Counted from the stretch's first letter, positions 27,265 to 35,944 are shown. The stretch: 64,000 nucleotides of DNA from JAAYDY01 sp964500225 (GCA_964500225.1 CAZCOA010000007.1:21972-85971), one strand, 5' to 3'. Program-made: numbers and translations. The notes: generated by a model not told the origin, from the letters alone.

Positions 27265-27281
27265 TTGGCACGGCTGTTGCA
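27265..27281 (+). promoter_or_regulatory. Sigma-54 (-24/-12) promoter of the two plus-strand NifX-type genes
   Basis: TTGGCACGGCTGTTGCA, a full consensus RpoN promoter, 29 bp upstream of the ATG at 27310. Confidence 0.92.
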
Positions 27282-27309
27282 ACGACTACGTTGCCAGGAA
27301 GGAGATGTC

Positions 27310-27672
27310 ATGAAGGTAGCCGTAACAGCGCAGGGGCCGCAGTTGACGTCGGCGGTGGATCCGCGGTTCGGTCGTGCCCGGTGTTTCGTGGTGGTGGACA
27401 CGGAGACGGGCCAGTGGTCGGCCGCGGACAACGCACAGAACCTGAACGCCGCGCAGGGGGCGGGCATCCAGGCGGGCAGGACGGTGGTCGGGTTGGGGGT
27501 GGAGGCGGTGATTAGCGGACACGTGGGGCCGAAGGCGTTCGCCACGCTGCGGGCGGGCGGTGTGGCGGTGTACACGGGAGCCACCGGAACGGTGGCCGAC
27601 GCCGTCGAGCAGTTCAAGGCCGGCAAACTCGACAAGGCCGACGGCGCCGACGTGGAGGGGCACTGGGTGTGA
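27310..27672 (+). CDS. NifX/NifB-family cluster-binding protein
   Basis: 120 residues (MKVAVTAQGPQLTSAVDPRFGRARCFVVVD). It carries the DPRFGRA motif and VISGHVGPKAFATLRAGGVAVYTG, the standard fold of the dinitrogenase iron-molybdenum cofactor-binding family. AAGGAG lies upstream. It is the first gene behind the sigma-54 promoter at 27265-27281. With the next gene and the divergent operon it makes a three-member set of related domains. Likely binds a metal-sulfur cluster; no nitrogenase is present in the window. Confidence 0.87.
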   Translation: MKVAVTAQGPQLTSAVDPRFGRARCFVVVDTETGQWSAADNAQNLNAAQGAGIQAGRTVVGLGVEAVISGHVGPKAFATLRAGGVAVYTGATGTVADAVEQFKAGKLDKADGADVEGHWV

Positions 27673-27729
27673 GGGGACCGGCCGGGTCGCACGCTCGCGT
27701 TCACTCGCAGTCAGCAGGAGGGTTGCAGG

Positions 27730-28068
27730 ATGAAGATTGCCATTCCGACAGCCGCAGGGAACCTCTGTCCGCATTTCGGACATTGTGAACGGTTCGCCAT
27801 CGTGGAGGCGGATCCCGCCGGCAAGAAGGTGAGCGGCATCACGTGGCTGACGCCGCCGCCGCACGAGCCGGGCGTGTTGCCGCGCTGGCTGCACGAGCAG
27901 GGGGCCGAGGTGATCATCGCCGGCGGCATGGGCCAGCGGGCGCAAGGGCTTTTTGCACAGCATGGCATCGAGGTGGTGGTCGGCGCGGCGGGCGGTAAGC
28001 CCGAGGAGATCGTCGCGCAGTACCTGAACGGCACGCTCCGCACGGGCAACAACCTCTGCGACCACTGA
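27730..28068 (+). CDS. NifX/NifB-family cluster-binding protein with CPHFGHC motif
   Basis: 112 residues starting MKIAIPTAAGNLCPHFGHCE, with Cys13 and Cys19 around HFGH and a C-terminal NLCDH. This cysteine/histidine pattern is common in ORP-like proteins of anaerobes and may ligate the cluster. The segment EQGAEVIIAGGMGQRAQGLF is the family core. GGAGGG precedes the ATG. It is 57 bp behind the previous gene with no visible promoter between, so they probably share the sigma-54 transcript. Confidence 0.88.
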   Translation: MKIAIPTAAGNLCPHFGHCERFAIVEADPAGKKVSGITWLTPPPHEPGVLPRWLHEQGAEVIIAGGMGQRAQGLFAQHGIEVVVGAAGGKPEEIVAQYLNGTLRTGNNLCDH

Positions 28069-28226
28069 TCCGCCGGCAGGGTAGGCTCCCCCCCGGACCT
28101 ACGCGGAACGTAGGGGCCGGCAGGGGCCCGGCGGTCTCGACGCGCGGCGCCCGCGGCGCGTATAAATGATGTACTGTCCCCTTTCATCTTCCATTCGTTC
28201 AGTGTGTCGCGTTTGCAGGTCGATCC

Positions 28227-29288
28227 TCAGGCGAGGGGAAAGGCGCTCAGGAGCTTCTCTTTGAACGCGGCGGCGCGGGCCTGGGGATCGGCGGCGGCGA
28301 TGATGTCGCTGCACACGGCCACGGCGGTGGGGCCGGCGACCAGCACCGTGTCGAGGTTTTCCAAGGTGATGCCGGCAATGGCGACGCAGGGCAACGGGGC
28401 GGCCGCACGGCGGACGTCGCGGAGGCCCTCGACGCCGATGATGAAGTTGCGGCTCTTGGTGGAGCTGGCGAAGACGGGGCCGATGCCGAGGTAATCGGCT
28501 CCGTCGGCCAGGGCACGTGCGGCCATCTCGGGCGTCTGGACCGATACGCCGACGACGGCCGACGGGCCGAGCACTTGGCGGCACGCGCGGACCGGCAGGT
28601 CGTCCTGGCCGACGTGGACGCCGTCGGCCCCGGCGGCGCGCGCGATGTCGGCGCGGTCGTTGACGATCGACAGCGCCCCGGCCTTGTGGCAGCGCTCGGT
28701 CACGGCTCGGGCCAGGTCCAGCAACTCCGCCGCCGGCATCTGCTTCTCGCGCAACTGCACGACATCGGCGCCGCCGGCCAGCACGGCGTCCACGGTCTCC
28801 AGCGGCGGCAGGCGGCACAGGCTGCTCGTCACCAGCACATAGAGCCGCACGGACGCCAACCGTGCTCTACCGTGCAGAATCGTGTTGAACGACTTCTCCA
28901 GGGTATAGACCCGGTACCGCAACTGCTCGAACGCGGCGGCGGCCTGGGCGGAGAGCGGCTTGGCGTATTCCTCCAGGGCGCGCAGGGATTCGGGCAACCG
29001 CTTCAGCGCCGCGAGGAGCACGTCGTCGGCACCGGTCCGCACGGACTCGGTCGCGGTGGTGATGGCGGTGCCGACGTCGCGCGGGGTGTCGCGCGAGGCC
29101 AGCAGCTCGCGCTGCGGGAAGCCGTCGGCCGCCGCGCGCAGGTCGTGACGAAGCTGCTTGACCAGTTCGCACAGGGCCGCCGAGTCGAGGCGGAAGCGTG
29201 CGTATTCCTCGACGACGCGCAGCGCCTCGCGCGTGCGGTTGAGGTTCGCGTCCAGGATGCGGTACAGATCGGTGTGGTCGGTGTTCAT
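28227..29288 (-). CDS. thiE: Bifunctional ThiD2-ThiE thiamine synthesis protein
   Basis: 353 residues. The N-terminal 140 residues (LYRILDANLNRTREALRVVEEYARF) match the ThiD2 domain, an alternative hydroxymethylpyrimidine-phosphate kinase that occurs fused to ThiE in cyanobacteria and planctomycetes. The C-terminal 200 residues are thiamine-phosphate synthase, with DVVQLREKQMP, SIVNDRADIA, GVHVGQDDLPVR, VGVSVQTPEMA, YLGIGPVFASSTK and VAIAGITLEN. It would therefore make HMP-PP and join it to the thiazole phosphate in one protein. The start at 29288 begins at the domain boundary; no strong ribosome-binding site is seen. Confidence 0.92.
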   Translation of the reverse strand: MNTDHTDLYRILDANLNRTREALRVVEEYARFRLDSAALCELVKQLRHDLRAAADGFPQRELLASRDTPRDVGTAITTATESVRTGADDVLLAALKRLPESLRALEEYAKPLSAQAAAAFEQLRYRVYTLEKSFNTILHGRARLASVRLYVLVTSSLCRLPPLETVDAVLAGGADVVQLREKQMPAAELLDLARAVTERCHKAGALSIVNDRADIARAAGADGVHVGQDDLPVRACRQVLGPSAVVGVSVQTPEMAARALADGADYLGIGPVFASSTKSRNFIIGVEGLRDVRRAAAPLPCVAIAGITLENLDTVLVAGPTAVAVCSDIIAAADPQARAAAFKEKLLSAFPLA

Positions 29289-29468
29289 GGGCGTTATTCT
29301 ACTCGGTTCCCAGGCGGCGCGAAGAAAAAGAACCCTCGCCACGACTCCGGTTGGCTTCGTGCAGGTGGAGTGTAGCGAGGGTCCGCACCACGTTGGAGAA
29401 CGCCTCATTGCCGGGCGGCTTGCGCGTTGTCCCTCTGCCCTCAAGGGGGCGGAGTCCGCCGCGGCGCG

Positions 29469-30509
29469 TCACAGGGCCAGGTCGTCCGCCCCGACGTACT
29501 TATAAACGCCGCCATTTTCCCGGGCGATTCTCATGAGCAACTCTTCGCAGTTGGAGTACAAGAAACAGATCGTGTCGATCCGCGCGCCGGCGCGGCGATT
29601 GAGGTCGCGGACGCTGTCGGCCACTTTCGGGTCAAACTCGCCGTCGGTGAGGAAGATGATCCTCTGCGGCTTCAGGGCCAGGGCGCGGCGGAAGGCTTCG
29701 AGCGGCTCGGTCTGCCCGACGGGCGTCACGCCGTCGATGAACTCCAGCGCGGCCTCTTTGTTCGCGTCGGTCGCGCGGACCAGCGACCGCGCGGGCATCT
29801 CCTGCGGCTCGCCGCTGGAGTAAAAGATCACATGGAACCGTTGCCCGCCGCGAAGGGAGGCGATAGCCTTCTTCAGGTGCGCCTTGACGATGGCTATGGA
29901 GTCGGTCATCGAGCCGCTGCGGTCCACGATATAGACCACGTCGCCGTGGGCCGGCACGGGGAAAAAGCCCGTACCGCGGCCGCTGGGGCCGGGCCCGTGG
30001 CCAATGCCGTCGGGACCGCAGATGGTGAGGCCTCCGACGCCGGGGATGCCGATCGAGTGTTCGCCGCCCTTGACGGCGACGATCAGCGCCTGGCTGGGCG
30101 GTCCGGCGAAGGTCAGACCGGCCTTGGGCACGTCGGCCAGGCGACGGCTGCGCCCGGCGGGCGCGTGGCGGCCGGCGGGCTGTTCGGGCAGGGTGTAACG
30201 GACCTGGCGGACCACCTCGGCCCCGGCCCGCGGCGGCGGATCGTTCGGCGGTCGCACGACGCTCCAGGCGAAGACCAGCGAACACAGCAGCAGGGCCAGG
30301 TGCACCATCAGGCTGGTGCCCCAGGTGGGAATGCCGGCGACGAGGCGCGTCAGCGACGGGCCGGGCTCGGCGGCCGCTTCGTCGGGGGCGGCCTCGCCCT
30401 GGGCCAGGGCCAGCAGGCCGCAGTTCGGGCACCGGGCCGTCTGGCGACGGCGACGCGTGTTTTGGACCCAATGGTGGCCGCACTCGCGGCAGGTGAAGCG
30501 CAGTGGCAT
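29469..30509 (-). CDS. Zinc-ribbon, single-membrane-pass von Willebrand factor A protein
   Basis: 346 residues. The N-terminus has a zinc ribbon (FTCRECGHHW, then RCPNCGLLAL). A transmembrane helix lies near 75-95 (LMVHLALLLCSLVFAWSVV), and a Gly/Pro-rich linker follows. The C-terminal VWA domain (about 190-346) opens GDVVYIVDRSGSM, an intact DxSxS MIDAS metal site, and continues FHVIFYSSGEPQEMP and RIIFLTDGEFDPKV. The zinc ribbon is predicted cytoplasmic and the VWA domain periplasmic. The function is unknown; such fusions are common in planctomycetes. Confidence 0.8.
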   Translation of the reverse strand: MPLRFTCRECGHHWVQNTRRRRQTARCPNCGLLALAQGEAAPDEAAAEPGPSLTRLVAGIPTWGTSLMVHLALLLCSLVFAWSVVRPPNDPPPRAGAEVVRQVRYTLPEQPAGRHAPAGRSRRLADVPKAGLTFAGPPSQALIVAVKGGEHSIGIPGVGGLTICGPDGIGHGPGPSGRGTGFFPVPAHGDVVYIVDRSGSMTDSIAIVKAHLKKAIASLRGGQRFHVIFYSSGEPQEMPARSLVRATDANKEAALEFIDGVTPVGQTEPLEAFRRALALKPQRIIFLTDGEFDPKVADSVRDLNRRAGARIDTICFLYSNCEELLMRIARENGGVYKYVGADDLAL

Positions 30510-30746
30510 GGCAGACCTCCTCGGAGCCGATCCGATCCGGGGGCGGCGGCGAACAGGTCGTCGTCGCCCGACCAACGGGTTCCAGGGCCAGCCGTGCCAT
30601 GGCACAGGAAACAGCACGCACCTCTACCTAGGGAAACGCGGCGCGCGGCGCGAAGTTCGCCGGAAAAAAGCGAAAAACGTGCGTTGCGCAGCTCTTGGTT
30701 CGGGCGGAGTTTGCGCCGTCGCCACAAGATTCCGCGACGGCAGCGC

Positions 30747-30775
30747 TTGCCCATGTGTAACATATGTAGTATAGT
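30747..30775 (+). promoter_or_regulatory. Promoter for the PEP-CTERM gene at 30961
   Basis: TTGCCC at 30747-30752, a 17-bp spacer and TATAGT at 30770-30775, inside an AT-richer segment. Confidence 0.55.
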
Positions 30776-30807
30776 GGTGTGTACGTGATGTCGGGTTTTG
30801 CCCGGGG

Positions 30808-30855
30808 GGCCCGTTCTCTGCCGCATGCGGCGGGAGCGGGCCTTTGTTGTTTTCT
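30808..30855 (+). terminator. Terminator-like hairpin in the PEP-CTERM gene leader
   Basis: Stem GGCCCG (30808-30813) with CGGGCC (30837-30842), enclosing the inner palindrome CCGCATGCGG, then CTTTGTTGTTTT. It lies between the promoter and the gene, so it could end a short leader RNA or act as an attenuator. Confidence 0.45.
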
Positions 30856-30960
30856 GCCGCGGCGTTCGTGAGGATCGACGTGCAGCGACCGGGAGGCGGC
30901 AGCGTGCCCCCGACCGGTGACAGCGGGCTTCCGGGGGAACAGACAGGAAGGGAGCAAGCC

Positions 30961-31662
30961 ATGGGGGCGAGAGTGTGTATCGTGAGACTGGTGCTGTGTG
31001 CGGGCGTCTGTCTTCTGGCGGTCGGCCCCGCGCGGGGCGACGACATACGGCCGCCGGTGTGGCGCGGCAGCGACAGCACCACGATGTCGATCTTCGACGA
31101 TTGGCCGGGCGACGAGAACCTGTATGAGCCGGACACGTTTGTCCAGGTGCCGGCCTCGCCGCTGCTGTACGTGGCGGAGGCGGAGGTGGACGGCGCGGCC
31201 GCCACGGTCCTTGCATCGTACCAGGGCCGCGACAACGTTCTGGAGATGTCCAAGAACGCCTTGCTAGTCTTCTTCCTCGACAACTTCGACCAGTCCAACC
31301 CGCGGAAGATCGTCCAGATGCAGGTGACCTATCACAACAGCGGGTGCGCTCCGTGGTGGCTGTACGTGGACTACTTCTGGGACGGCGACGACGACGATTT
31401 CAACACGCCGCTGTTCGAGCTCTCGGACCTGGCGGAGTACGACCAGGGCGATGGGTGGAAGACGCTGGTGTTCTCGTTCTTCATCGAGCCGAACCCTTGG
31501 GAAGAGGAAGTGGCGCTGAAGTTCTATGATTTCGGGGCGACGGAGAAGCTGACGTGTTATGTTGACCAGGTGGTCATCGACACGATCTGCCCGGAGCCCG
31601 GGACGATGGGCCTGCTGGCGATCGGCGGCGTGGCGCTGATAGGCCGCCGCCGTCGTCGGTGA
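30961..31662 (+). CDS. PEP-CTERM sorting-domain surface protein
   Basis: 233 residues. A signal peptide (LVLCAGVCLLAVGPARG, cut near 24) is followed by a beta-rich, acidic body and a classic PEP-CTERM tail PEPGTMGLLAIGGVALIGRR, with a membrane helix and an arginine end. Such proteins are recognised by an exosortase (EpsH/XrtA) and delivered to the cell surface; no exosortase gene lies in the window. GGAAGGGAG precedes the ATG. The body has no known domain. Confidence 0.88.
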   Translation: MGARVCIVRLVLCAGVCLLAVGPARGDDIRPPVWRGSDSTTMSIFDDWPGDENLYEPDTFVQVPASPLLYVAEAEVDGAAATVLASYQGRDNVLEMSKNALLVFFLDNFDQSNPRKIVQMQVTYHNSGCAPWWLYVDYFWDGDDDDFNTPLFELSDLAEYDQGDGWKTLVFSFFIEPNPWEEEVALKFYDFGATEKLTCYVDQVVIDTICPEPGTMGLLAIGGVALIGRRRRR

Positions 31663-31717
31663 ACGGGCCTCGCCGCGGCTTCCCGTGAGGCGCCCGGCCG
31701 TTATCTTATCGTATCCG

Positions 31718-31750
31718 CAACGCCCCGCCGGCTCGTGCTGCGGGGCGTTG
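31718..31750. terminator. Strong hairpin after the PEP-CTERM gene
   Basis: Perfect arms CAACGCCCCG (31718-31727) and CGGGGCGTTG (31741-31750) with a 13-base loop. There is no T-tract, so transcription ending here is only likely. Confidence 0.45.
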
Positions 31751-31921
31751 TGCTGCGCGGACAACGGTGCCGCCGCAGGGCGCGGCGGGGCGCGTCCGTT
31801 TTTTCCGCAATCATCCGAGCCGGCGGACGTTAAAGGGCCAGGGCGGCCTCAGGCTGGGTCCGGGGCCGGTCGCGCGGTGGGGCGGCGAGAACTTCGCTTG
31901 TTTCGGAACGGGAGTGAAGCG

Positions 31922-32737
31922 ATGCATCGGATACTGATAGGTGCGGCGGTTGGGGTCGTGGTGCTTGCGGCGGGAGCCGTGGGCGTGGTGGTCTGGCATC
32001 GGGCGAATCGCCCGCCGGCGCCGCAGGGCGAGGTGTCGCAGGCGGCGGTTGCGCCGGCCGAGACGCCCGAGCCGGAACCGGCGCCTGTGGCGCCGCGGCG
32101 CCGCCGGCCGTCGCCGCAACCGCAGGAAACGCCCAAGTCGCCGGCGGCGGTTCCGGTGGCGACCGACACGGAAGCGACTACCGTGGCTCCCGTTGCCGAG
32201 ACGGCGTCGAACCCCAGTCTCGACGAGAAGATCAACGGCATCCTGAATTCGTTGACGCGTGAGGAGCAGGAGGCCCTGATGCGGGCCATCAGCCAACGTG
32301 CGATGCAGGAACGGGCCGAGCAGCGGCGGTACGAACTGCCGAGCGACCGGCGTCTGCGCGTGCTGGAACGAAACCGCAACGCGGCCCTGCGTCTGAGTGA
32401 TGTGCAGCGGCAGCAGATTGACGCGCTGAAAGAATCTCTGAAGCCGAAGATCGACGCGGCCACAAGCCAGTTGCGTCAGCAGCAGGAGACGCTGCGCGAG
32501 CAGGTCGGGCAGCTCATGTCGTCGGGCGACCGCGAGGCGGCCCGAGCGCTGTTCGAACAGATGGGCGACCTGCGGCGGCAGTCCGAGCAGGCGACCGCCC
32601 CGATCGACGAGGAGTACAAGACGGCCCTGAGCGGCATCCTCACCCCCGAGCAGCAGGAAGCGGTGACGGCGGCCGAGGCGTCGGGCAACGACGGTCCGCC
32701 TCCCTGGGCGGGCAATCGTCGCGGCCCAGGCCGGTGA
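31922..32737 (+). CDS. Membrane-anchored Spy/CpxP-like protein with LTxxQ motifs
   Basis: 271 residues. An N-terminal membrane helix (about 3-25) is followed by a Pro/Ala/Glu linker (to about 85). The helical part has repeats LTREEQEALM, LSDVQRQQIDALKE and LTPEQQEAVTAAE, the LTxxQ pattern of Spy/CpxP-like periplasmic chaperones and zinc-resistance proteins. GGGAGTG precedes the ATG. Likely periplasmic; the partner is unknown. Confidence 0.7.
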   Translation: MHRILIGAAVGVVVLAAGAVGVVVWHRANRPPAPQGEVSQAAVAPAETPEPEPAPVAPRRRRPSPQPQETPKSPAAVPVATDTEATTVAPVAETASNPSLDEKINGILNSLTREEQEALMRAISQRAMQERAEQRRYELPSDRRLRVLERNRNAALRLSDVQRQQIDALKESLKPKIDAATSQLRQQQETLREQVGQLMSSGDREAARALFEQMGDLRRQSEQATAPIDEEYKTALSGILTPEQQEAVTAAEASGNDGPPPWAGNRRGPGR

Positions 32738-32830
32738 CCGATTGAAGCAAGCGTTGGGTGGCGCGGCCGCGCACCGGTGCGGTTGGGCGGCAGGGCCGCG
32801 CCGACCTGGCCATGCGGGGCCGGGCAAGAG

Positions 32831-33619
32831 CTACTCGACCTTCATTTTCTTGCGCAGCGGAGTCCAGTCGTTGACGTAGGCCTGCACCGGGCAGATGCGC
32901 TCGCACAGATAACACCAGATACAGTCGTCGTTGACCGTCGGCAGCGGATCGAGCCGGATGGCTCCCGTCGGACAGGTCCGCGCGCACAGGCCGCAGCGCG
33001 TGCAGACGTTCGGATCGACCACGTGGTTCGGGAAGGTCCGCTTCATCATGCCGCCCTGGAGCACGTGGCTGAGCAGGAAGTACTTGCCGCCGACGAACGG
33101 ATAGCGCGGCGCGGCGAATCGCGGCTCGTCGCGCAGCCGGCGGCAGTCTCGGGGCAACCGCTCGCCGAACTGGCGCGCCGCCGCCAGGTCGTCCTCGCTC
33201 GGGCGGCCCCACTGGCGGAAACTCTTCAGGTACATCGGGAAACTGTCGAAGCCGTTGCACGCGAAGCTGTTGACCACCGTGTAGCCGCGACGGGCCAGAC
33301 GCTTCTGCATTCGCCGCAGGGTGTTCACGGGGTTGCCGCCATGGGTGATGAACGTGAAGGCCGGCTTGTTGTCCGCCGCGGGCAGCCGGTCGATGAACCG
33401 GCGGACGAGGCTCGGCTCCTTGTAGTAGAACACGGGCGTGCCGATGCCCACCACATCGTACCCGGCGGCTTCGGCCGGATCGGTCTTCAGCAACTCGGTC
33501 ACGGTGCACGGCATGCCGCCGGCCCGCAGGCCGGCGGCGGCGGCCTCGGCTACGCGGCGCGTCGCCCCCGTCTGACTGAAATAGACCACCAGGGCCTTGC
33601 TCGTTGTCGGGTCGCTCAT
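32831..33619 (-). CDS. EFR1-type flavodoxin with two 4Fe-4S clusters
   Basis: 262 residues from ATG 33619, chosen because its ATGA overlaps the upstream gene's stop and GAGG lies seven bases before it. An N-terminal flavodoxin fold (VVYFSQTGATRRVAEAAAAG) is followed by two ferredoxin motifs, CTRCGLCARTCP and CIWCYLCERICP, near 200-245. It is a soluble electron carrier or oxidoreductase linking FMN to Fe-S clusters, which suggests an anaerobic or microaerobic redox life. Its redox partner is not known. Confidence 0.88.
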   Translation of the reverse strand: MSDPTTSKALVVYFSQTGATRRVAEAAAAGLRAGGMPCTVTELLKTDPAEAAGYDVVGIGTPVFYYKEPSLVRRFIDRLPAADNKPAFTFITHGGNPVNTLRRMQKRLARRGYTVVNSFACNGFDSFPMYLKSFRQWGRPSEDDLAAARQFGERLPRDCRRLRDEPRFAAPRYPFVGGKYFLLSHVLQGGMMKRTFPNHVVDPNVCTRCGLCARTCPTGAIRLDPLPTVNDDCIWCYLCERICPVQAYVNDWTPLRKKMKVE

Positions 33620-34488
33620 GAATGTGCCTCGCATCGGGTGACGATCCAGTCGGCCACGTCGGCGAACACGGCCGACGGGTCCGGTTCGAATTCCAGAGTG
33701 TGGTGCGCGCCGCCGTAGCACTTCACCGTGCGGTCGGCCGATGCCGTCCGCTCCAGAAAGCGCACCGTGGCGCCGTTGTCGATAATGCGGTCGTACTCGG
33801 CCAGGGCCGTCAGCAGCGGCACGACGATCCGCGGCGCGGCCTCGACAAGGTACCGGTCGAGGCGTCGGCTCTCGAAGAGGAACCGGGCCGTGGCCTCGTG
33901 CAGGGCCAGTGCGTCGTGGCGCAGGAAGTCGAGCCGTTCGGGGTTGGCGGTGAACAGCTCGGGGTTGTTGAGCGGGATGGGAAACAGCCGCCGGTCGTGC
34001 CGACGCAGGAGCGACCAGGCGATGGCCGCCTTGGTGGCGAACGACACATCCCGCCGCGGGCAGATGCCGGGACATAGCAGCACGACACCCGCGTAGCGCG
34101 TTCCGTGCATGGCGGCCAGGGCCGCGGCCAGTTTGCCGCCCCAACTGACGCCCACGAGCACCAGGGGCAACCGTCCGGCCAGGGGCAGCCAGTCGGCCAG
34201 GGCCCGATCTTCGAGGTCCGTCACGTCGCGGGCCAGTTGTTCCCACGAGTCGGCGTGACCGCGATCCGAGGCGTTGCGTCCGCTGCCACGACGGTCGGCC
34301 AGGTAAACGGCCAATCCGGCGTCGGCGAAGTGCTGCGCAGAGGCCTCGTACCAGCCGCCATGGCTCTGGATGCCGTGCAGATAGACGACCAGGCCGCACG
34401 GCGGGTGGCCCGAGGCGGGCGCCCAGCGACGGCAGAACAGTTCGTAGCCGTCGGCGGCGCGCAGCGAGAGAGTCTCGACGGGGCTCAT
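33616..34488 (-). CDS. Alpha/beta hydrolase, monoacylglycerol-lipase-like
   Basis: 290 residues. The N-terminal GLVVYLHGIQSHGGWY and YLADRRGSGRNASDRGH are the Ser-aminopeptidase/lysophospholipase (Hydrolase_4) pattern. The nucleophile elbow is GVSWGG (Ser about 114). The probable Asp is in LTALAEYDRII and the His in GGAHHTLEFE, which completes the triad. No signal peptide. It overlaps the EFR1 gene by four bases, so the two are translationally coupled. Substrate probably a short or medium acyl ester. Confidence 0.85.
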   Translation of the reverse strand: MSPVETLSLRAADGYELFCRRWAPASGHPPCGLVVYLHGIQSHGGWYEASAQHFADAGLAVYLADRRGSGRNASDRGHADSWEQLARDVTDLEDRALADWLPLAGRLPLVLVGVSWGGKLAAALAAMHGTRYAGVVLLCPGICPRRDVSFATKAAIAWSLLRRHDRRLFPIPLNNPELFTANPERLDFLRHDALALHEATARFLFESRRLDRYLVEAAPRIVVPLLTALAEYDRIIDNGATVRFLERTASADRTVKCYGGAHHTLEFEPDPSAVFADVADWIVTRCEAHS

Positions 34489-34612
34489 GGCGTCAGACGA
34501 TAGACGGCCGCGCAGCGGAAGTCAAGCGCCGCGAGGCGCCCACGACGGTGGGCCGTGGGGCGGCCTGGCCGCGCGCAGGGGCGCACGTCACAATCGCAAG
34601 GACATTCCCCGC

Positions 34613-35944
34613 TCACAGGTCCATGAATTCCACGATGTAGGCAATCGTGGCGCTGGATCCGTCGGTCTTCTTCAGGCCGGTGATTTCGACCCAGAAGCGG
34701 TCGCCGGCCTTCGCCCCCGGCAGCACCGGGCGGAAGATGATGGCATTGGGGATGCCGCAGCCGTCGAGGTTGACGTTGAAATGGTCCAGGGCGAGCGGCT
34801 CCTTGGCCCGCCGCTCGGGATCGGCGTCGGTGGGGCTCTTGCCGGGACGGACCGGCCAGACGGTCGCCTTGACCGCGGCGGGGTCCGGCTTGGCGTAGTG
34901 CGCCGGGTTCACCGAGACGTGCCAGGCGTGCCGGTAGTGGAAGAAATCCAGCGGCAGCAGCCCGCGCGGCGGATAGCAAATGTAATCATAGTCCGGCACA
35001 TCCTTGCGATCGTGGCTATCGACCATCATGGCCGAGAAGACGCCGCACTCGCCGAAGCCGGTTGTTACCATCGAGGGGTTCAGACACCAGCGCCGGTGGC
35101 CGACTACGGCGATGTTGCTGGGGTCGCTGTCTTCCATGAAGCTGTCCACCGACATCCGCGTGGCGCCGCCCTGATGCAGGTTGGCGTGGCTTGTGCCGTA
35201 ATAGGCCTTCTTGAACTGGTCCTCGGGCAGGCCGGGGTTCGTCGGATAGTGCTCCAGATGCCCGAGCCGGGCGCAAAGCTGTGCCGCCGCCCGGGCATAA
35301 TCACATTGGGTCGCCGTGAGCTTGATGTCGTGCGGCACGTCGCAGAGGTAGCGGTATGCGTTCAGTCGGGCCAGGGCATAGAGATTCGTCGGGTCGCGCA
35401 GGGGATCGGTTGCCCCCGCCGCCTGGGCGACGGCGTCTTCGGTGCTCCACAGCGCCGACGCGCCGCCGGGCCGCCGGCCGTCGCCCGGCGCGTTGCCGCG
35501 AATCGACGGAGACGCGCCGACGCCGAAGCTGCCCATGATTTTGTTCACCATCTCGCTGATCTGGCGGCCCGACTTGGGGTACAGCAGTTGGCCGTTCCAG
35601 AAGACTTGTTCTTTCAGGAGGTTGCCCTTCTCGTCAGTCTCGACATAGCCGCCGTGAAGTTTGCCCTCGCGATACTCGGCCTTCAGGCGCACCTTGCCCG
35701 ATTCCCAGAAGTACGTCTGCAACCCGTCGAGTTGCCCCGCCTTGTACTGGCCGCGCACCGCGATCTTGCCGTTGGGATGATGGGCCAGATACTTGCCGTG
35801 CTTGCGGCCCTCGGCGTCGGTGCTGTAGCGTTCCTTGATTTTTCCGTCGTCGTACCGCTCGATGATTTCCTCGGCCCGCAGGACGCTCGCGCCCAGCCAG
35901 CCCAGAACAATCGCCAGAAGCACCCGTCGTGTGGTTCGCGTCAT
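34613..35944 (-). CDS. Secreted protein with MORN-type repeats and a CAP/SCP-like domain
   Basis: 443 residues from ATG 35944, with a signal peptide cut near LRAEE (about 24). Residues 25-115 hold MORN_2-type repeats (YDDGKIKERY, HGKYLAHHPNGKIAVRGQY, DGLQTYFWESGKVRLKAEY). From about 195, LNAYRYLCDVPHDIKLTATQCDYARAAAQLCARLGHLEH is like the CAP (SCP/PR1) domain. VVGHRRWCLNP and the C-terminal PNAIIFRPVLPGAKAGDRFWVEITG follow. A secreted CAP protein; such proteins bind lipid or act at surfaces. The pairing with MORN repeats is unusual. Confidence 0.72.
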   Translation of the reverse strand: MTRTTRRVLLAIVLGWLGASVLRAEEIIERYDDGKIKERYSTDAEGRKHGKYLAHHPNGKIAVRGQYKAGQLDGLQTYFWESGKVRLKAEYREGKLHGGYVETDEKGNLLKEQVFWNGQLLYPKSGRQISEMVNKIMGSFGVGASPSIRGNAPGDGRRPGGASALWSTEDAVAQAAGATDPLRDPTNLYALARLNAYRYLCDVPHDIKLTATQCDYARAAAQLCARLGHLEHYPTNPGLPEDQFKKAYYGTSHANLHQGGATRMSVDSFMEDSDPSNIAVVGHRRWCLNPSMVTTGFGECGVFSAMMVDSHDRKDVPDYDYICYPPRGLLPLDFFHYRHAWHVSVNPAHYAKPDPAAVKATVWPVRPGKSPTDADPERRAKEPLALDHFNVNLDGCGIPNAIIFRPVLPGAKAGDRFWVEITGLKKTDGSSATIAYIVEFMDL

